Shown: positions 1 to 8,634, counted from the first letter of the stretch. The stretch is DNA of 64,000 bases from CG2-30-36-39 sp964433225 (GCA_964433225.1 CAYSQA010000001.1:1-64000); one strand, 5' to 3'. The notes: generated from the letters alone by a model not told the origin. Translations and numbers: made by a program.

Positions 1-46
1 TCAAGAAGGTGTTATAGAATAACTAATAGTAAGCGGAAAGATATTT

Positions 47-1164
47 ATGCTAAAAAAAACTAGTTTTCCCATTGAAGAGGTCATTTCTAGAGGAGTTGCC
101 GAGATTTTACCCAACAAAGAAACTTTTTTGACCAAACTAAAAACCAATAAAATTAAATTATATCTAGGTATCGATCCTACCGGAGCTAATCTTCACTTGG
201 GCCACTCAGTTGTTTTGAGAAAACTGCAACAATTTGCCAATTTGGGCCACGAAGTAATTTTACTGATTGGTAATGGAACCGTTAAAATTGGTGATCCTAC
301 AGGCAGAGATGAATCCAGACCCATCTTAACTGATCAGCAAATTGAAGAAAACTTTGCTACTTGGAAAACCCAAGCTAGTAAAATCTTAGATTTCAACTTA
401 ATTAAAATTCAACGCAATGGTGATTGGTTAGATAAATTGACTTTTCCAGATATGGTTAAGATCATGGCCAAAACCACTGTTCAACAACTAATGGAACGAG
501 ATATGTTCCAAGAAAGACTAAAAAATGGTCTACCGATTCATGGCCACGAAATTATCTACCCATTAATGCAAGGCTACGATTCAGTGGCGATGAATGTTGA
601 TTTGGAGATTGGTGGTACCGATCAGACGTTCAACATGATGATGGGCAGAACTCTCCAAAGAGCCTACAACAACAAAGAAAAATGGGTTTTAACTACACCA
701 ATTATTAATGGCACTGATGGTAGAAAAATGAGTAAATCATTCAATAATTTTGTCTCTTTAAGTGAAGCTCCAAACGAAATGTATGGCAAACTAATGAGTG
801 TCGCTGATGAGTTGATCATTGATTATTTCACTTTACTAACCGATGTTCATCAACAAGAGATTGAAGTAATTAAACAAAAAATAGCAAACGGAGATAATCC
901 AATGCAATGGAAAAAACAACTAGCATGGGAAATTACTGCTTCTTATCATTCTGTTGAAGCAGCTGACCAAGCTCAAAGACATTTTGAAAATACCGTCCAA
1001 AATAAACAAGTTGATAGTGCCACTGTAGTGAGTAGAGTAGAGTTAGCTAATAAAACAGCTCTAGAAATCATGGTAACTTTAACCAAAGAAAGTAATAGTC
1101 AATCAAGAAGATTAATTGAACAAGGAGCCTTAACTTTACTACCAAGTGAAGAAAAAATCACTGA
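47..1164 (+). CDS. tyrS: Tyrosyl-tRNA synthetase (3' end lost in scaffold gap)
   Basis: Class I aminoacyl-tRNA synthetase that charges tRNA-Tyr in the cytoplasm. The class signatures are visible: HLGHS (HIGH-like) near residues 51-55 and KMSKS near residue 229. The tyrosine-pocket segment around YPLMQGYDSVAMNVDLEIGGTDQ is typical of bacterial TyrRS. The visible 372 residues reach the start of the C-terminal S4-like RNA-binding domain (SNSQSRRLIEQGAL). The last few dozen residues and the stop codon lie in the N run. The ATG at 47 opens directly on the conserved N-terminal helix. Reading continues through the Ns into recG only because 100 N happens to keep frame; this is not a real fusion. Confidence 0.95.
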
Positions 1165-1264
1165 NNNNNNNNNNNNNNNNNNNNNNNNNNNNNNNNNNNN
1201 NNNNNNNNNNNNNNNNNNNNNNNNNNNNNNNNNNNNNNNNNNNNNNNNNNNNNNNNNNNNNNNN
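1165..1264. other. Scaffold gap of 100 N between tyrS and recG
   Basis: Exactly 100 N, the usual placeholder for a gap of unknown size. The true missing DNA must hold the end of tyrS and the start of recG. Comparing the visible pieces with usual lengths of these families suggests several hundred bases are missing, not 100. Confidence 0.97.
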
Positions 1265-2773
1265 GACAGATTAGCTGATACAACAGACGGTTTGGATACT
1301 ATTCAGCATCAATTTCCCAAGCTTTCTCAAGCATTAAGAATTATTCATTTCCCAGAACCTAATGACGATGTCCCTTTAGCTAGAGAAAGACTGGCTTTGG
1401 AAGAATTGATTGCTTTAATTAAACATTCTCAGCAAGTTAAACAAGACTGGAAAAATAAACATAGCGCCTATGCTATCCAGATACCAACTACCAACTACCA
1501 ACAATGGCTAACTAAAAAATTGCCTTTTGAACTGACAACTGCTCAACAACAAGCCATCAGTGAACTGCTTAATGATTTACAAGCTGACACCCCAATGAAT
1601 AGATTGTTAATCGGTGATGTTGGTTCTGGAAAAACAGTAGTTGTAGGGATTGCGGCTTTTGCTACTGTCAAACTAAATCAACATAATGCTGTTTTAGTAG
1701 TACCCACCCAAATCTTGGCCCAACAGCACCTGCAATCACTAACCAAACTTTTTCCAGACTTAAATATTGAACTAGTTACCACCAAAGAAGCTAAAAAATT
1801 TAAACCTAACTCAAAACCAACCCTATATGTTGGTACCCATGCCGTTATTAACAAACTTACAGAGATCAATCCTGTTTTGGTGGCTTATGACGAGCAACAT
1901 CGTTTTGGTGTCAAACAACGAACCACACTACCACTGGAACATGGTACTCCACATACTCTAACTCTATCTGCTACCCCTATCCCCAGAAGCTTAATGCTGA
2001 CTTTATTTAGTCATTTAAGCTTAAGCACTATTGATCAAATGCCTAAAGGTAGCATTCCCTCTAAAACTTGGCTTGTTAGTAATGACAAAAAACAAGATTC
2101 ACTAAACTGGCTTGCCGAAACTATTACCAAAACTAAGGGCCAAGCCTTAATTGTTTGCCCATTTATTGAGCCATCTAGCAGTGAAACTTTAGTTGGGGTG
2201 GCTGCTGCTAAAGAATTATTTACCAACATCAAAAATTTTTACCAGCAAACCTCACCGAAGCTTAAAGTTGGTTTACTCCATGGCAAACTTTCAAGCCAGG
2301 TTAAACAACAAGTGATCGATGATCTGTTTCAGCAAAAAATAGATATTTTGATTACCACACCAGTAGTTGAAGTTGGGGTAGATCTGCCAAAAGCCAATAT
2401 TATGGTGGTCGAAGCTGCTGAACGTTTTGGTCTGGCTAGTTTGCATCAACTTCGTGGTCGAATTGGCCGAGCTGGGCAAGAAAGTTATTGCTTATTATTC
2501 ACAAACTCAAATTCAGCAGCAACTAAAAAAAGACTAACTATTTTTACCAAAGAAAATAATGGGTTAAAACTCGCTGAACAAGATTTGCAAAATAGGGGAG
2601 CAGGCGATTTATTTGGCTTTCAACAACATGGTTTTGGCAATTTACAGTTCGCTTCATGGACAAACCTAGAGTTAATTCAAACTGCTCACCAGCTATATAA
2701 AAAAGTAGCCTTGATTAATGACTGGCAACCAATCATTAGTTTTAAAAATGATAATTTTCCAACCAATAATTAA
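1265..2773 (+). CDS. recG: ATP-dependent DNA helicase RecG (5' end missing)
   Basis: Superfamily 2 helicase that remodels stalled replication forks and Holliday junctions. Only the C-terminal 502 residues are present, so the N-terminal wedge (OB-fold) domain is largely lost in the upstream gap. Visible motifs are Walker A GDVGSGKT, DEQH (the DEXH box) followed by RFG, motif III LTLSATPIPRSL, and the second RecA lobe with TTPVVEVGVDLP and QLRGRIGRAGQ. The C-terminal segment NRGAGDLFGFQQHG is the RecG-specific tail. The gene ends just before the pilus operon promoter. No intact start can be assigned. Confidence 0.93.
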   Translation, partial: DRLADTTDGLDTIQHQFPKLSQALRIIHFPEPNDDVPLARERLALEELIALIKHSQQVKQDWKNKHSAYAIQIPTTNYQQWLTKKLPFELTTAQQQAISELLNDLQADTPMNRLLIGDVGSGKTVVVGIAAFATVKLNQHNAVLVVPTQILAQQHLQSLTKLFPDLNIELVTTKEAKKFKPNSKPTLYVGTHAVINKLTEINPVLVAYDEQHRFGVKQRTTLPLEHGTPHTLTLSATPIPRSLMLTLFSHLSLSTIDQMPKGSIPSKTWLVSNDKKQDSLNWLAETITKTKGQALIVCPFIEPSSSETLVGVAAAKELFTNIKNFYQQTSPKLKVGLLHGKLSSQVKQQVIDDLFQQKIDILITTPVVEVGVDLPKANIMVVEAAERFGLASLHQLRGRIGRAGQESYCLLFTNSNSAATKKRLTIFTKENNGLKLAEQDLQNRGAGDLFGFQQHGFGNLQFASWTNLELIQTAHQLYKKVALINDWQPIISFKNDNFPTNN

Positions 2774-2796
2774 ACTAGTCCCTCAAGTTTTCATGC

Positions 2797-2825
2797 TTGT
2801 TTCTTGAGAAAAATACCCGTATCAT
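2797..2825 (+). promoter_or_regulatory. Promoter of the pilX-like/pilMNO operon
   Basis: TTGTTT (2797-2802), 17-base spacer, TATCAT (2820-2825). Transcription would start near 2832, almost on the ATG codons at 2829 and 2835, so the mRNA would have essentially no leader. Confidence 0.5.
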
Positions 2826-2834
2826 GGAATGGCA

Positions 2835-3635
2835 ATGAAAAAGTATCTTCACCTTCTAAAAAACAACAATCAAGGTCAAGTAGGCTTGATTGTGCTACTT
2901 ATTATGGTTGTTATTTTGGCTTTGGGCTTATCCTTAGCAGCCAGAACTTCACAACAAGCAGAGATTGCTATTCAGCAAGAAGATACCACCAGAGTTTTCA
3001 ATGCTGCTGAATCTGGAGTAGAAGCTGCTTTAGCTAATATTTTTCAAGCCGAAGCAGCTGGTACAATCAATGATCTGTCAGAAGATATTGAATCTCTGGA
3101 TTTATCAGGCAGTAACTCCAATGTTAATTACAACATTACGAAAAGCAACATCCTAGAAACTCACCTCAAACAAGGAACTAGCACTGAACTAAAAGTTCCG
3201 GCAGCTGGTAGTATTAGTTTTTATTGGGCAACCGAAGCAGAGTGTTTAGAAACAGCAGCACTATTATTATCTGTCTACGCAAATGACGGATCAGATGTTA
3301 CGGCCAGACACTTTGCAGTTGGAGATTGTAGTGGTGCTAGCACCAGGGGTGACAACTTTATTTCCAATGATCCTGGCCCAAGTCCTTACAAGTATGGTTA
3401 TACCTTGTTTACTTCTGCAGATGATTTATTTGTGAGAGTAAAACCAATTTATAATGATACTGACATTAAGATTGTTGGCTCACCAGCAGTTAGTCAATTT
3501 ACGATTAACTCTCAGGCTCAGAATAGTTTAGCCAGCCAAGAAACTAGAACTTTTGAAGTAAAAAGAACGCTCTCTACTGCCCCAGCTTTCATGGAATATG
3601 CTTTGGTCAGTGGAAGCTCAATTATTAAGAATTAA
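2835..3635 (+). CDS. PilX-like type IV pilus minor component
   Basis: Exported single-pass protein of 266 residues at the head of the pilMNO operon. It begins MKKYLHLLKNNNQGQVGLIVLLIMVV: a short basic leader, then one hydrophobic helix (about residues 17-36), then a polar region with NAAESGVEAALANIF, which resembles the N-terminal segment of PilX-type minor pilins. The rest looks beta-rich and is unrecognised. I prefer the ATG at 2835 to the in-frame ATG at 2829, because the leader then starts MKK and sits on the predicted transcription start; this is uncertain. The stop lies five bases before pilM. Confidence 0.7.
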   Translation: MKKYLHLLKNNNQGQVGLIVLLIMVVILALGLSLAARTSQQAEIAIQQEDTTRVFNAAESGVEAALANIFQAEAAGTINDLSEDIESLDLSGSNSNVNYNITKSNILETHLKQGTSTELKVPAAGSISFYWATEAECLETAALLLSVYANDGSDVTARHFAVGDCSGASTRGDNFISNDPGPSPYKYGYTLFTSADDLFVRVKPIYNDTDIKIVGSPAVSQFTINSQAQNSLASQETRTFEVKRTLSTAPAFMEYALVSGSSIIKN

Positions 3636-3640
3636 AAAAA

Positions 3641-4648
3641 ATGCCTGCCACTGCCATTGATATCGGTACCTATGCCGTTAAAGTTGTTACTGCTGATCCT
3701 GGTCCACAACCAAATGTTCACCGGGTAGTAGAAGTTGTTAATCCTTTTGGTGTAGCTATCCCAACTGATGATCTCCAAGTTGAACAATTGGGTGAACTAA
3801 TTAATAATCTGATTTTTGATAATAAACTCACCCACACAGATTTAAGACTGAGTTTGCCAGAGGCAATGGTTTCTTCAAAAATCATCTCGATTCCACCATT
3901 AACTGACTCAGAACTAGCCTCAGCTATCGGCTGGCAAGCTGAACAACATATCCCTATCCAAAAAGAAGACTTGTCCTTGCAATACAAAGTGCTTTATCGC
4001 CCAGAAAAAGGTAACTCCAAAACTCCGATGAGAGTCCTATTAATCGGCACTAGAAAATCAATTGTTGATAAATATATTAATATGTTTATCGCCATGGGCA
4101 TTGAACCAACAGTGCTAGAAACTCAGGTTCTGTCCATTCTCAGAACCCTAGACATTACTGCCCAGGAACCCCCCACTATGCTTCTGAATTTAGGAGCAAC
4201 CAACATGGATGTGGCTGTGGTTTTTCAAGGAGAAATTCAGTTTGTCTTTACTCACACTGGAGTTGGCGCTCTACTTACCAAAACTCTTCAACAAACCCTT
4301 GGTTTAGACTTACAACAAGCAGAACAGTACAAGCGTTCTTATGGTCTAGATCCCAACCAATTTGAAGGCAAAGTCAGAAATGCGCTCTTGCCAATAGTTA
4401 ATGTTTTAATTAGTGAAATTCAGAAAGCTCAACGCTACTTTACTAGCCAATTTCCTCAGCACACTCTCTCTAGAGCAGTGTTAACTGGAGGCTCATCCCA
4501 ACTTCCTGGTTTAGTAGAGCACCTCTCAGAAACTCTAGGCTCTGAGATTTTATTTGCCGCTCCGTTTGTTACTGCTACCGGAGAAGTTCCAACTGAAAAT
4601 CAACAAAATTTTTCTGTTTGTACTGGGCTATTAATGAGAGAAGTTTAG
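3641..4648 (+). CDS. pilM: Type IV pilus assembly protein PilM (actin-like ATPase)
   Basis: Cytoplasmic actin-like protein that binds the N-terminal tail of PilN and links the assembly ATPase to the membrane alignment complex. 335 residues. The actin-fold nucleotide motifs are visible: AIDIGTYAVKVV near residues 5-16, LNLGATNMDVAVV in the middle (phosphate 2), and VLTGGSSQLPGL near residue 280 (adenosine). It is followed directly by pilN and pilO, the conserved gene order. The ATG at 3641 has no clear ribosome-binding site, so translation may be coupled to the gene before it. Confidence 0.93.
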   Translation: MPATAIDIGTYAVKVVTADPGPQPNVHRVVEVVNPFGVAIPTDDLQVEQLGELINNLIFDNKLTHTDLRLSLPEAMVSSKIISIPPLTDSELASAIGWQAEQHIPIQKEDLSLQYKVLYRPEKGNSKTPMRVLLIGTRKSIVDKYINMFIAMGIEPTVLETQVLSILRTLDITAQEPPTMLLNLGATNMDVAVVFQGEIQFVFTHTGVGALLTKTLQQTLGLDLQQAEQYKRSYGLDPNQFEGKVRNALLPIVNVLISEIQKAQRYFTSQFPQHTLSRAVLTGGSSQLPGLVEHLSETLGSEILFAAPFVTATGEVPTENQQNFSVCTGLLMREV

Positions 4649-4650
4649 TC

Positions 4651-5226
4651 ATGACTGAAATTAATTTTCTTAACCAGAGAAGATTATCTCTTGCCAAAGT
4701 AGGAGAGAAAGATGCTGTTTATCAAAAATATAGTTTGTGGGCTTTTGGTGGAGCCTTAACTTTGTTTTTAATTGCCACTGGTTTTAATTTTTTCTTTGTC
4801 CAAAGACTCAAAGACCTTAATAAACAAGAAGCTACTCTAACTAGCCAAATTTCAGCTGAAGAAGAAACCGAGCTAACTTTCTTGATGTTTTCTCACAAAC
4901 TCAAAACCGTGAAAGATATTTATCAAAATAGAAGTAATAAACAACAAGCCATTGATTATTTTTCTAACCTCTTTGGCAACCAAGTTTTTTTGTCTGGCAT
5001 GAACTATGGAGATGGAGAAAAGGGCAATGCCTTATCTTTACGTCTCACTAGTGAAAATATTTTTGCCTTAGAAAAAATCTTGAATACCCTTGATCTAGAT
5101 AGTGTTAAACAATCATTTTCTACCATTAATCGCAGCGGACTAAGAAGAGAAAACAATGGTACCTATAGCATCGATCTGGCTGTGGAGTTACTAAAACAAG
5201 GAGACATTAATGCCAGTTCTCAATAA
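4651..5226 (+). CDS. pilN: Type IV pilus assembly protein PilN
   Basis: Bitopic inner-membrane protein that pairs with PilO and recruits PilM through its cytoplasmic tail. I place the start at ATG 4651, two bases after the pilM stop, giving 191 residues. This puts TEINFLNQRR at the N terminus, matching the short PilM-binding motif of PilN. One membrane helix follows at about residues 25-48, then a coiled-coil-prone stretch (QRLKDLNKQEATLTSQISAEEE) and a small periplasmic-type fold. The end overlaps the pilO start by 17 bases, which suggests coupling. Confidence 0.88.
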   Translation: MTEINFLNQRRLSLAKVGEKDAVYQKYSLWAFGGALTLFLIATGFNFFFVQRLKDLNKQEATLTSQISAEEETELTFLMFSHKLKTVKDIYQNRSNKQQAIDYFSNLFGNQVFLSGMNYGDGEKGNALSLRLTSENIFALEKILNTLDLDSVKQSFSTINRSGLRRENNGTYSIDLAVELLKQGDINASSQ

Positions 5227-6043
5227 ACTTGATAACAACTTTAACCTCTCTTTGCTCTTAAGCACCAGAATGAACTTGGTCAAAGCAGTGGCCTTTGGTT
5301 TAACTGCTTTGGTGTTATTAATTCTTACTTACTACCAACTGACTGGCATTAGCGAAACCAGAAAAAAAATGGAAGTTACCCAAAAGAAAACTAATCAACT
5401 AGCAAACAAAATCGCTGAGCTTGAGGCTCTTAAAACCACCCCTGAATATGCTCAAGCCCAAAAAATGAATGATATCTTGCCATCTCATAAGCCTCTTTTG
5501 GAATTGTTGAATAACCTCAACTCAGTCGCCAGTGAAACCAATGTTTCCATCACTGAGTTTAAGATTAATCCTGGAGAAATCATTACTGAAGGTGAAGAAG
5601 CCCAAAAAATTTCTGTGAAAAAGAAAAAAGCCGGTGACTACGACCAACTGAATTTGGACTTAAGTATTGTTGGTGGCTTAGACCAAGTTAAGGAGTTTAT
5701 GACCCTGATCGAAAGAGTCTCACCGATTACCACTATTACCAGTTTAACCATTGATCGAAAAGCCACTAATATTGGTGATAATCAACAACTTACTAGAGCA
5801 GACTTATCCCTGAGTACTTATTACTATACTAAATCAGTCTCGGCTACTTTATCGGCGGCTATCCCTAGTATTACTCAAGAAGAAAGAGCTATTTTTCAAG
5901 ATATCATTGATTTTTCACCTTCACAGATCGAGAACCAACTTGAAATCATTGGGGGAAATAACACCGATCTATTTGGAATTGATGGTCTCAATGTCGGCGA
6001 TTTGGAACAACAAATAGAAGATGAACTAACTTTTACTGAATAA
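5210..6043 (+). CDS. pilO: Type IV pilus assembly protein PilO
   Basis: Partner of PilN in the alignment complex. 277 residues: a short cytoplasmic segment, one membrane helix (about 20-42, VKAVAFGLTALVLLILTYY), a helical coiled region (TRKKMEVTQKKTNQLANKIAELEALK), then an alpha/beta ferredoxin-like extracytoplasmic domain. The last 60 residues after the ferredoxin-like part are acidic and are not part of the usual family core. It is the last gene of the operon and is convergent with khpA, whose stop lies 14 bases away. Confidence 0.85.
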   Translation: MPVLNKLDNNFNLSLLLSTRMNLVKAVAFGLTALVLLILTYYQLTGISETRKKMEVTQKKTNQLANKIAELEALKTTPEYAQAQKMNDILPSHKPLLELLNNLNSVASETNVSITEFKINPGEIITEGEEAQKISVKKKKAGDYDQLNLDLSIVGGLDQVKEFMTLIERVSPITTITSLTIDRKATNIGDNQQLTRADLSLSTYYYTKSVSATLSAAIPSITQEERAIFQDIIDFSPSQIENQLEIIGGNNTDLFGIDGLNVGDLEQQIEDELTFTE

Positions 6044-6057
6044 TTTCAGTAAACAAA

Positions 6058-6288
6058 TTATTCAACAATCTCGACTCTAACAAAAACCCCATCCCTGGCT
6101 GCTTTGACTTGAACAAGTTTTCTGACGGCTTTGATGACTTTACCACCTTTACCAATAATTCGACCCATATCATCTGGATGAACTGTCACTAAAATCTTTA
6201 AACCTTCAGCCGTTTCTTCTTCAGTTACTTTTAAATCATCTGGATGATCAATCAATCTTACTAACAGATATTCAACAAAGTTTTTCAT
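6058..6288 (-). CDS. khpA: KH-domain RNA-binding protein KhpA
   Basis: Small single-KH protein of 76 residues, the usual length for KhpA. The RNA-binding GxxG loop is visible in GRIIGKGGKVIKAVRKL at about residues 42-58. It lies downstream of rpsP, a common bacterial pairing in which KhpA binds RNA and influences translation and cell division. A purine-rich site (AAAGGAAA) precedes the ATG. Transcribed with rpsP (26 bases apart). Confidence 0.92.
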   Translation of the reverse strand: MKNFVEYLLVRLIDHPDDLKVTEEETAEGLKILVTVHPDDMGRIIGKGGKVIKAVRKLVQVKAARDGVFVRVEIVE

Positions 6289-6314
6289 GATTTCCTTTAA
6301 CTGAAACTAATAAT

Positions 6315-6725
6315 TTATTCAGTTTTTTCTGCAGAAGTTGGAGCAACTGGTTGTTCCTCAACAGGAGCTGCTTCTACAGGAGTTTCAACTGCTGAATCTT
6401 GAGCGGCGGCATCAATTTGTTTGGCAGCTGCTTCTTGTTTGGCTTTAGCTTTACGAGATAATTGAGCTTTTTTGACTGGAAAAGGATTACCAGATTCAAA
6501 ACGAGCGAATAGACCAGCTACTGTTTCAGTGGGTTGAGCTCCTTTTTTTAACCAAGCTTTATATTCTTCAACATTAAAATCCAAGACTTTTGGATTTTCT
6601 GTTGGTACATAACGACCAATTTGAGCTACATAGCTACCATCTCTTTTATCTCTAGCTTCATTAACCACAATCCGATAATGAGGATGTTGTCTTTTACCAA
6701 AACGAGCTAATTTAATTTTCAACAT
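6315..6725 (-). CDS. rpsP: 30S ribosomal protein bS16
   Basis: Small-subunit assembly protein. Residues 1-80 match bS16 throughout (MLKIKLARFGKRQHPHYRIVV, SYVAQIGRYVPTENPK, YKAWLKKGAQPTETV). The 136-residue protein carries a tail of about 55 residues rich in Ala, Glu, Gln and Pro that the core family lacks. First gene of the rpsP-khpA pair, with a good promoter and a structured leader region upstream. Confidence 0.97.
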   Translation of the reverse strand: MLKIKLARFGKRQHPHYRIVVNEARDKRDGSYVAQIGRYVPTENPKVLDFNVEEYKAWLKKGAQPTETVAGLFARFESGNPFPVKKAQLSRKAKAKQEAAAKQIDAAAQDSAVETPVEAAPVEEQPVAPTSAEKTE

Positions 6726-6822
6726 ATTATTTTTAATTTCTTTTAATTTTTAATAAATACTACTAGCCTCTACCTAACTTGAGAACAAAACGAGCACTTG
6801 TCCTCAAAGATCATAGGGGAGA

Positions 6823-6851
6823 ATTGTACCCTCTTTAGTTAAAATTCTCAA
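6823..6851 (-). promoter_or_regulatory. Promoter of rpsP-khpA
   Basis: Minus-strand TTGAGA (6846-6851), 17-base spacer, TACAAT (6823-6828). Predicted start near 6816 leaves a leader of about 90 bases. That leader contains a short hairpin with arms TTGAG and CTCAA at about 6779-6807. Confidence 0.65.
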
Positions 6852-6867
6852 GAAGGAGTAACAAACA

Positions 6868-6957
6868 CTAAGAAATAATAGATTTTCTTAATTATATAAA
6901 TACAAAACAGCCAGATCTCCTCAGGTTTGACTTAAAATAAATACTATTATTTCTTAG
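6868..6957. repeat. Perfect 14-bp inverted repeat in the rnc-rpsP spacer
   Basis: CTAAGAAATAATAG at 6868-6881 is perfectly reverse-complemented at 6944-6957, enclosing 62 bases. It sits just upstream of the rpsP promoter and just after the rnc stop. It could be a processing structure at the end of the rnc mRNA, for instance an RNase III target, or an unannotated small RNA. No T-run suggests a terminator. Confidence 0.6.
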
Positions 6958-6993
6958 CAAACGAGCTAACTTTTATTCAATTTAAGGAAAATC

Positions 6994-7659
6994 TTAAACG
7001 TCAAAACGTTCTAAAGCCAGGCTGGCTGCCTCTTGTTGGGCTAGTTGTTTACTCTTGCCGATACCTTTACCAACCACCTGATCATTAACCTTAACTTCAA
7101 CGGTGAAGGTCTTGTCATGATCTGGACCTTGTTCAGCAATTACATCATAAACTGGAGTGGGCAAACCTTTTGCCTGAACAACTTCTTGTAACAAGCTCTT
7201 ACTATCACGGTAAAGTTTTTTTGATTTTATCTCGGCAAACTTGGGAAATAACTGCTCAGCCAAAAACTGTTTAACAGCTGTAAAACCTTGATCTAAATAT
7301 AGAGCTCCGATCACAGCTTCAAAAACATCAGCCAATAAACCATCATTTTCCCTGCCTCCAGTAGCTTCTTCACCTTTACTCATAAACATTTTCTCACCCA
7401 GTTTCAACTCCCGAGCAACCTGAGCAAGAGTTGTGGTTTTAACCAAAGAACTTCGATAAGAAGTCAGTACGCCCTCTGGTTCATCGGGAAATTGCTCAAA
7501 CAAGAACTCAGTAGTAACTAATTCCAAGACTGCATCACCCAAAAACTCCAATCTCTCATAAGACTCGGTTGCCGTTGTTCCAGAGTTTACTTCATTAAGT
7601 GAACTACGATGAGAAAGTGCGGTAATTAATAATTGCTGGTTGTTAAATTCGGGTAACAT
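6994..7659 (-). CDS. rnc: Ribonuclease III
   Basis: Double-strand-specific endoribonuclease for rRNA and mRNA processing, 221 residues, a normal length. The catalytic signature ERLEFLGDAVLELVTTEFL lies at about residues 34-52. Downstream acidic residues (DVFEAVIGALYLDQG) complete the metal site. The C-terminal double-stranded RNA-binding domain runs from SKSLLQEVVQ to QEAASLALE. It lies five bases after an ACP-like gene, and acpP-rnc adjacency is widespread in bacteria. Confidence 0.95.
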   Translation of the reverse strand: MLPEFNNQQLLITALSHRSSLNEVNSGTTATESYERLEFLGDAVLELVTTEFLFEQFPDEPEGVLTSYRSSLVKTTTLAQVARELKLGEKMFMSKGEEATGGRENDGLLADVFEAVIGALYLDQGFTAVKQFLAEQLFPKFAEIKSKKLYRDSKSLLQEVVQAKGLPTPVYDVIAEQGPDHDKTFTVEVKVNDQVVGKGIGKSKQLAQQEAASLALERFDV

Positions 7660-7664
7660 AAAAA

Positions 7665-7928
7665 CTAGCCCAATTCTACTTCTTCCTCTACCAATTTAGC
7701 TAACTGTTCAACTGTATCTTCGGCTTCCTCTAACTCATCTAGCACGGTCATCATATCTAATTCAATCTCAAAGTCTTGATTAATTACTGCCAACAACCGA
7801 GGAAAATCTTCTTCCATGTTAATACCCAAATCAGCCTCTAAGTGTGAGCCAGGCAAAATCTCAGCCGGACTGTGACCAGTAGCCAAAGCTAATAACTCTT
7901 GCAGTTGATTAAAAATATCTTTATTCAT
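7665..7928 (-). CDS. Acyl-carrier-protein-like protein lacking the attachment serine
   Basis: 87-residue acidic four-helix protein with an ACP-type sequence: helix I (FNQLQELLALATG), the loop HLEADLG, and the tail FEIELDMMTVLDELEEAEDTVEQLAKLVEE. The canonical DSL motif, whose Ser carries 4'-phosphopantetheine, reads NME here (DLGINMEEDF), so acyl carriage looks impossible. It overlaps nusB by 8 bases and precedes rnc, the normal genomic place of acpP. It may have a structural or RNase III-linked role; that is inference. Family assignment is good, function unknown. Confidence 0.7.
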   Translation of the reverse strand: MNKDIFNQLQELLALATGHSPAEILPGSHLEADLGINMEEDFPRLLAVINQDFEIELDMMTVLDELEEAEDTVEQLAKLVEEEVELG

Positions 7929-8307
7929 TTTTTTCTTCCTCCATCAGGATTTTACCTAACACCCCATTCACAAATTTGGGCGAACTATCTGAGCCATATT
8001 CTTTGGCCAACTCAACCGCTTCGTCAATAAGAACTTTTTTAGGTGTATTTTTGGTTTGAGACTCAAAAATAACCACCCGCATAATGGCTAAATCAACTTG
8101 ATTAATTTCATTCAATGGTCTTTCCGGAGCATATTGCACTACCAATTTGTCTAAATCTGGTGATTGGTTAATTACTTGCCTAGCTTCATCAAGATAAGCC
8201 AACTGAGTAATATCTTGGTCTGCTTCTCCAGAAAACATGAGTGCAAACACTGTTTGCATCAATTGAGCTCTTTTTTCATGACGTGGGTCAATGTGGTGTT
8301 CTAACAT
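7921..8307 (-). CDS. nusB: Transcription antitermination factor NusB
   Basis: RNA-binding antitermination factor that acts with NusE/S10 at boxA in rRNA transcription. 128 residues, all helical as expected. Conserved features are RHEKRAQLMQTVFALMF at the N terminus, INQVDLAIMRVVIFE, and the C-terminal PKKVLIDEAVELAKEYGSDSSPKFVNGVLGKIL. It overlaps the ACP-like gene by 8 bases, so the two are probably translationally coupled. Confidence 0.94.
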   Translation of the reverse strand: MLEHHIDPRHEKRAQLMQTVFALMFSGEADQDITQLAYLDEARQVINQSPDLDKLVVQYAPERPLNEINQVDLAIMRVVIFESQTKNTPKKVLIDEAVELAKEYGSDSSPKFVNGVLGKILMEEEKNE

Positions 8308-8326
8308 AAAAAATCATTTTCTAAAA

Positions 8327-8352
8327 CCAAAAACAAACTCTCCATATGAGAG
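8327..8352 (-). terminator. Weak intrinsic terminator between rpmF and nusB
   Basis: Minus-strand hairpin CTCTC-loop-GAGAG (8338-8352) followed by a T-rich tract (8327-8337). The stem is only 5 bp, so read-through into nusB is likely. Confidence 0.4.
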
Positions 8353-8427
8353 AATTAATATGGTTAGAGTAGGGGACAATTTTCTAAAAAGCAAGCAGGA
8401 ATTAAGCCTCTTAATAAAGACTAATCT

Positions 8428-8592
8428 TTACTTCTTATCTCCAGAAATAATCTTTAGAAAACCAGCCATTAAACCTTGTTTGTGCATGGGGGTTTTACTA
8501 ATTTTGGCGTCTTTTTTCAAGCTTGGAGTGTTACCGGCTCTTCTTTTGCCGCGCTCAACTCGAGTGATTTTGTTTTTTGGTACTGCTCCCAT
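8428..8592 (-). CDS. rpmF: 50S ribosomal protein bL32
   Basis: A 54-residue protein starting MGAVPKNKITRVERGKRRAG. AVPKxK followed by RxKRRA is the diagnostic N terminus of bL32, and the basic remainder (SLKKDAKISKTPMHKQGLMAGF) fits. The zinc-binding Cys residues found in some bL32 proteins are absent. It heads a block with nusB, an ACP-like gene and rnc, matching the common rpmF/acpP/rnc neighbourhood. A promoter with its -10 box 12 bases upstream of the ATG supports the start. Confidence 0.88.
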   Translation of the reverse strand: MGAVPKNKITRVERGKRRAGNTPSLKKDAKISKTPMHKQGLMAGFLKIISGDKK

Positions 8593-8604
8593 AGTTTCTT
8601 TCTT

Positions 8605-8634
8605 AGAATAATTCTTGCATTACTATTGAAACAA
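8605..8634 (-). promoter_or_regulatory. Promoter of rpmF
   Basis: Minus-strand TTGTTT (8629-8634), 18-base spacer, TATTCT (8605-8610). Transcription would start near 8598, leaving only about 6 bases before the rpmF ATG at 8592. Confidence 0.5.

Noticed and set aside
8291..8611. Plus-strand open frame of 106 codons.
   Set aside because: It is antisense to rpmF and the nusB leader; the rpmF frame on the other strand is a clear family match.
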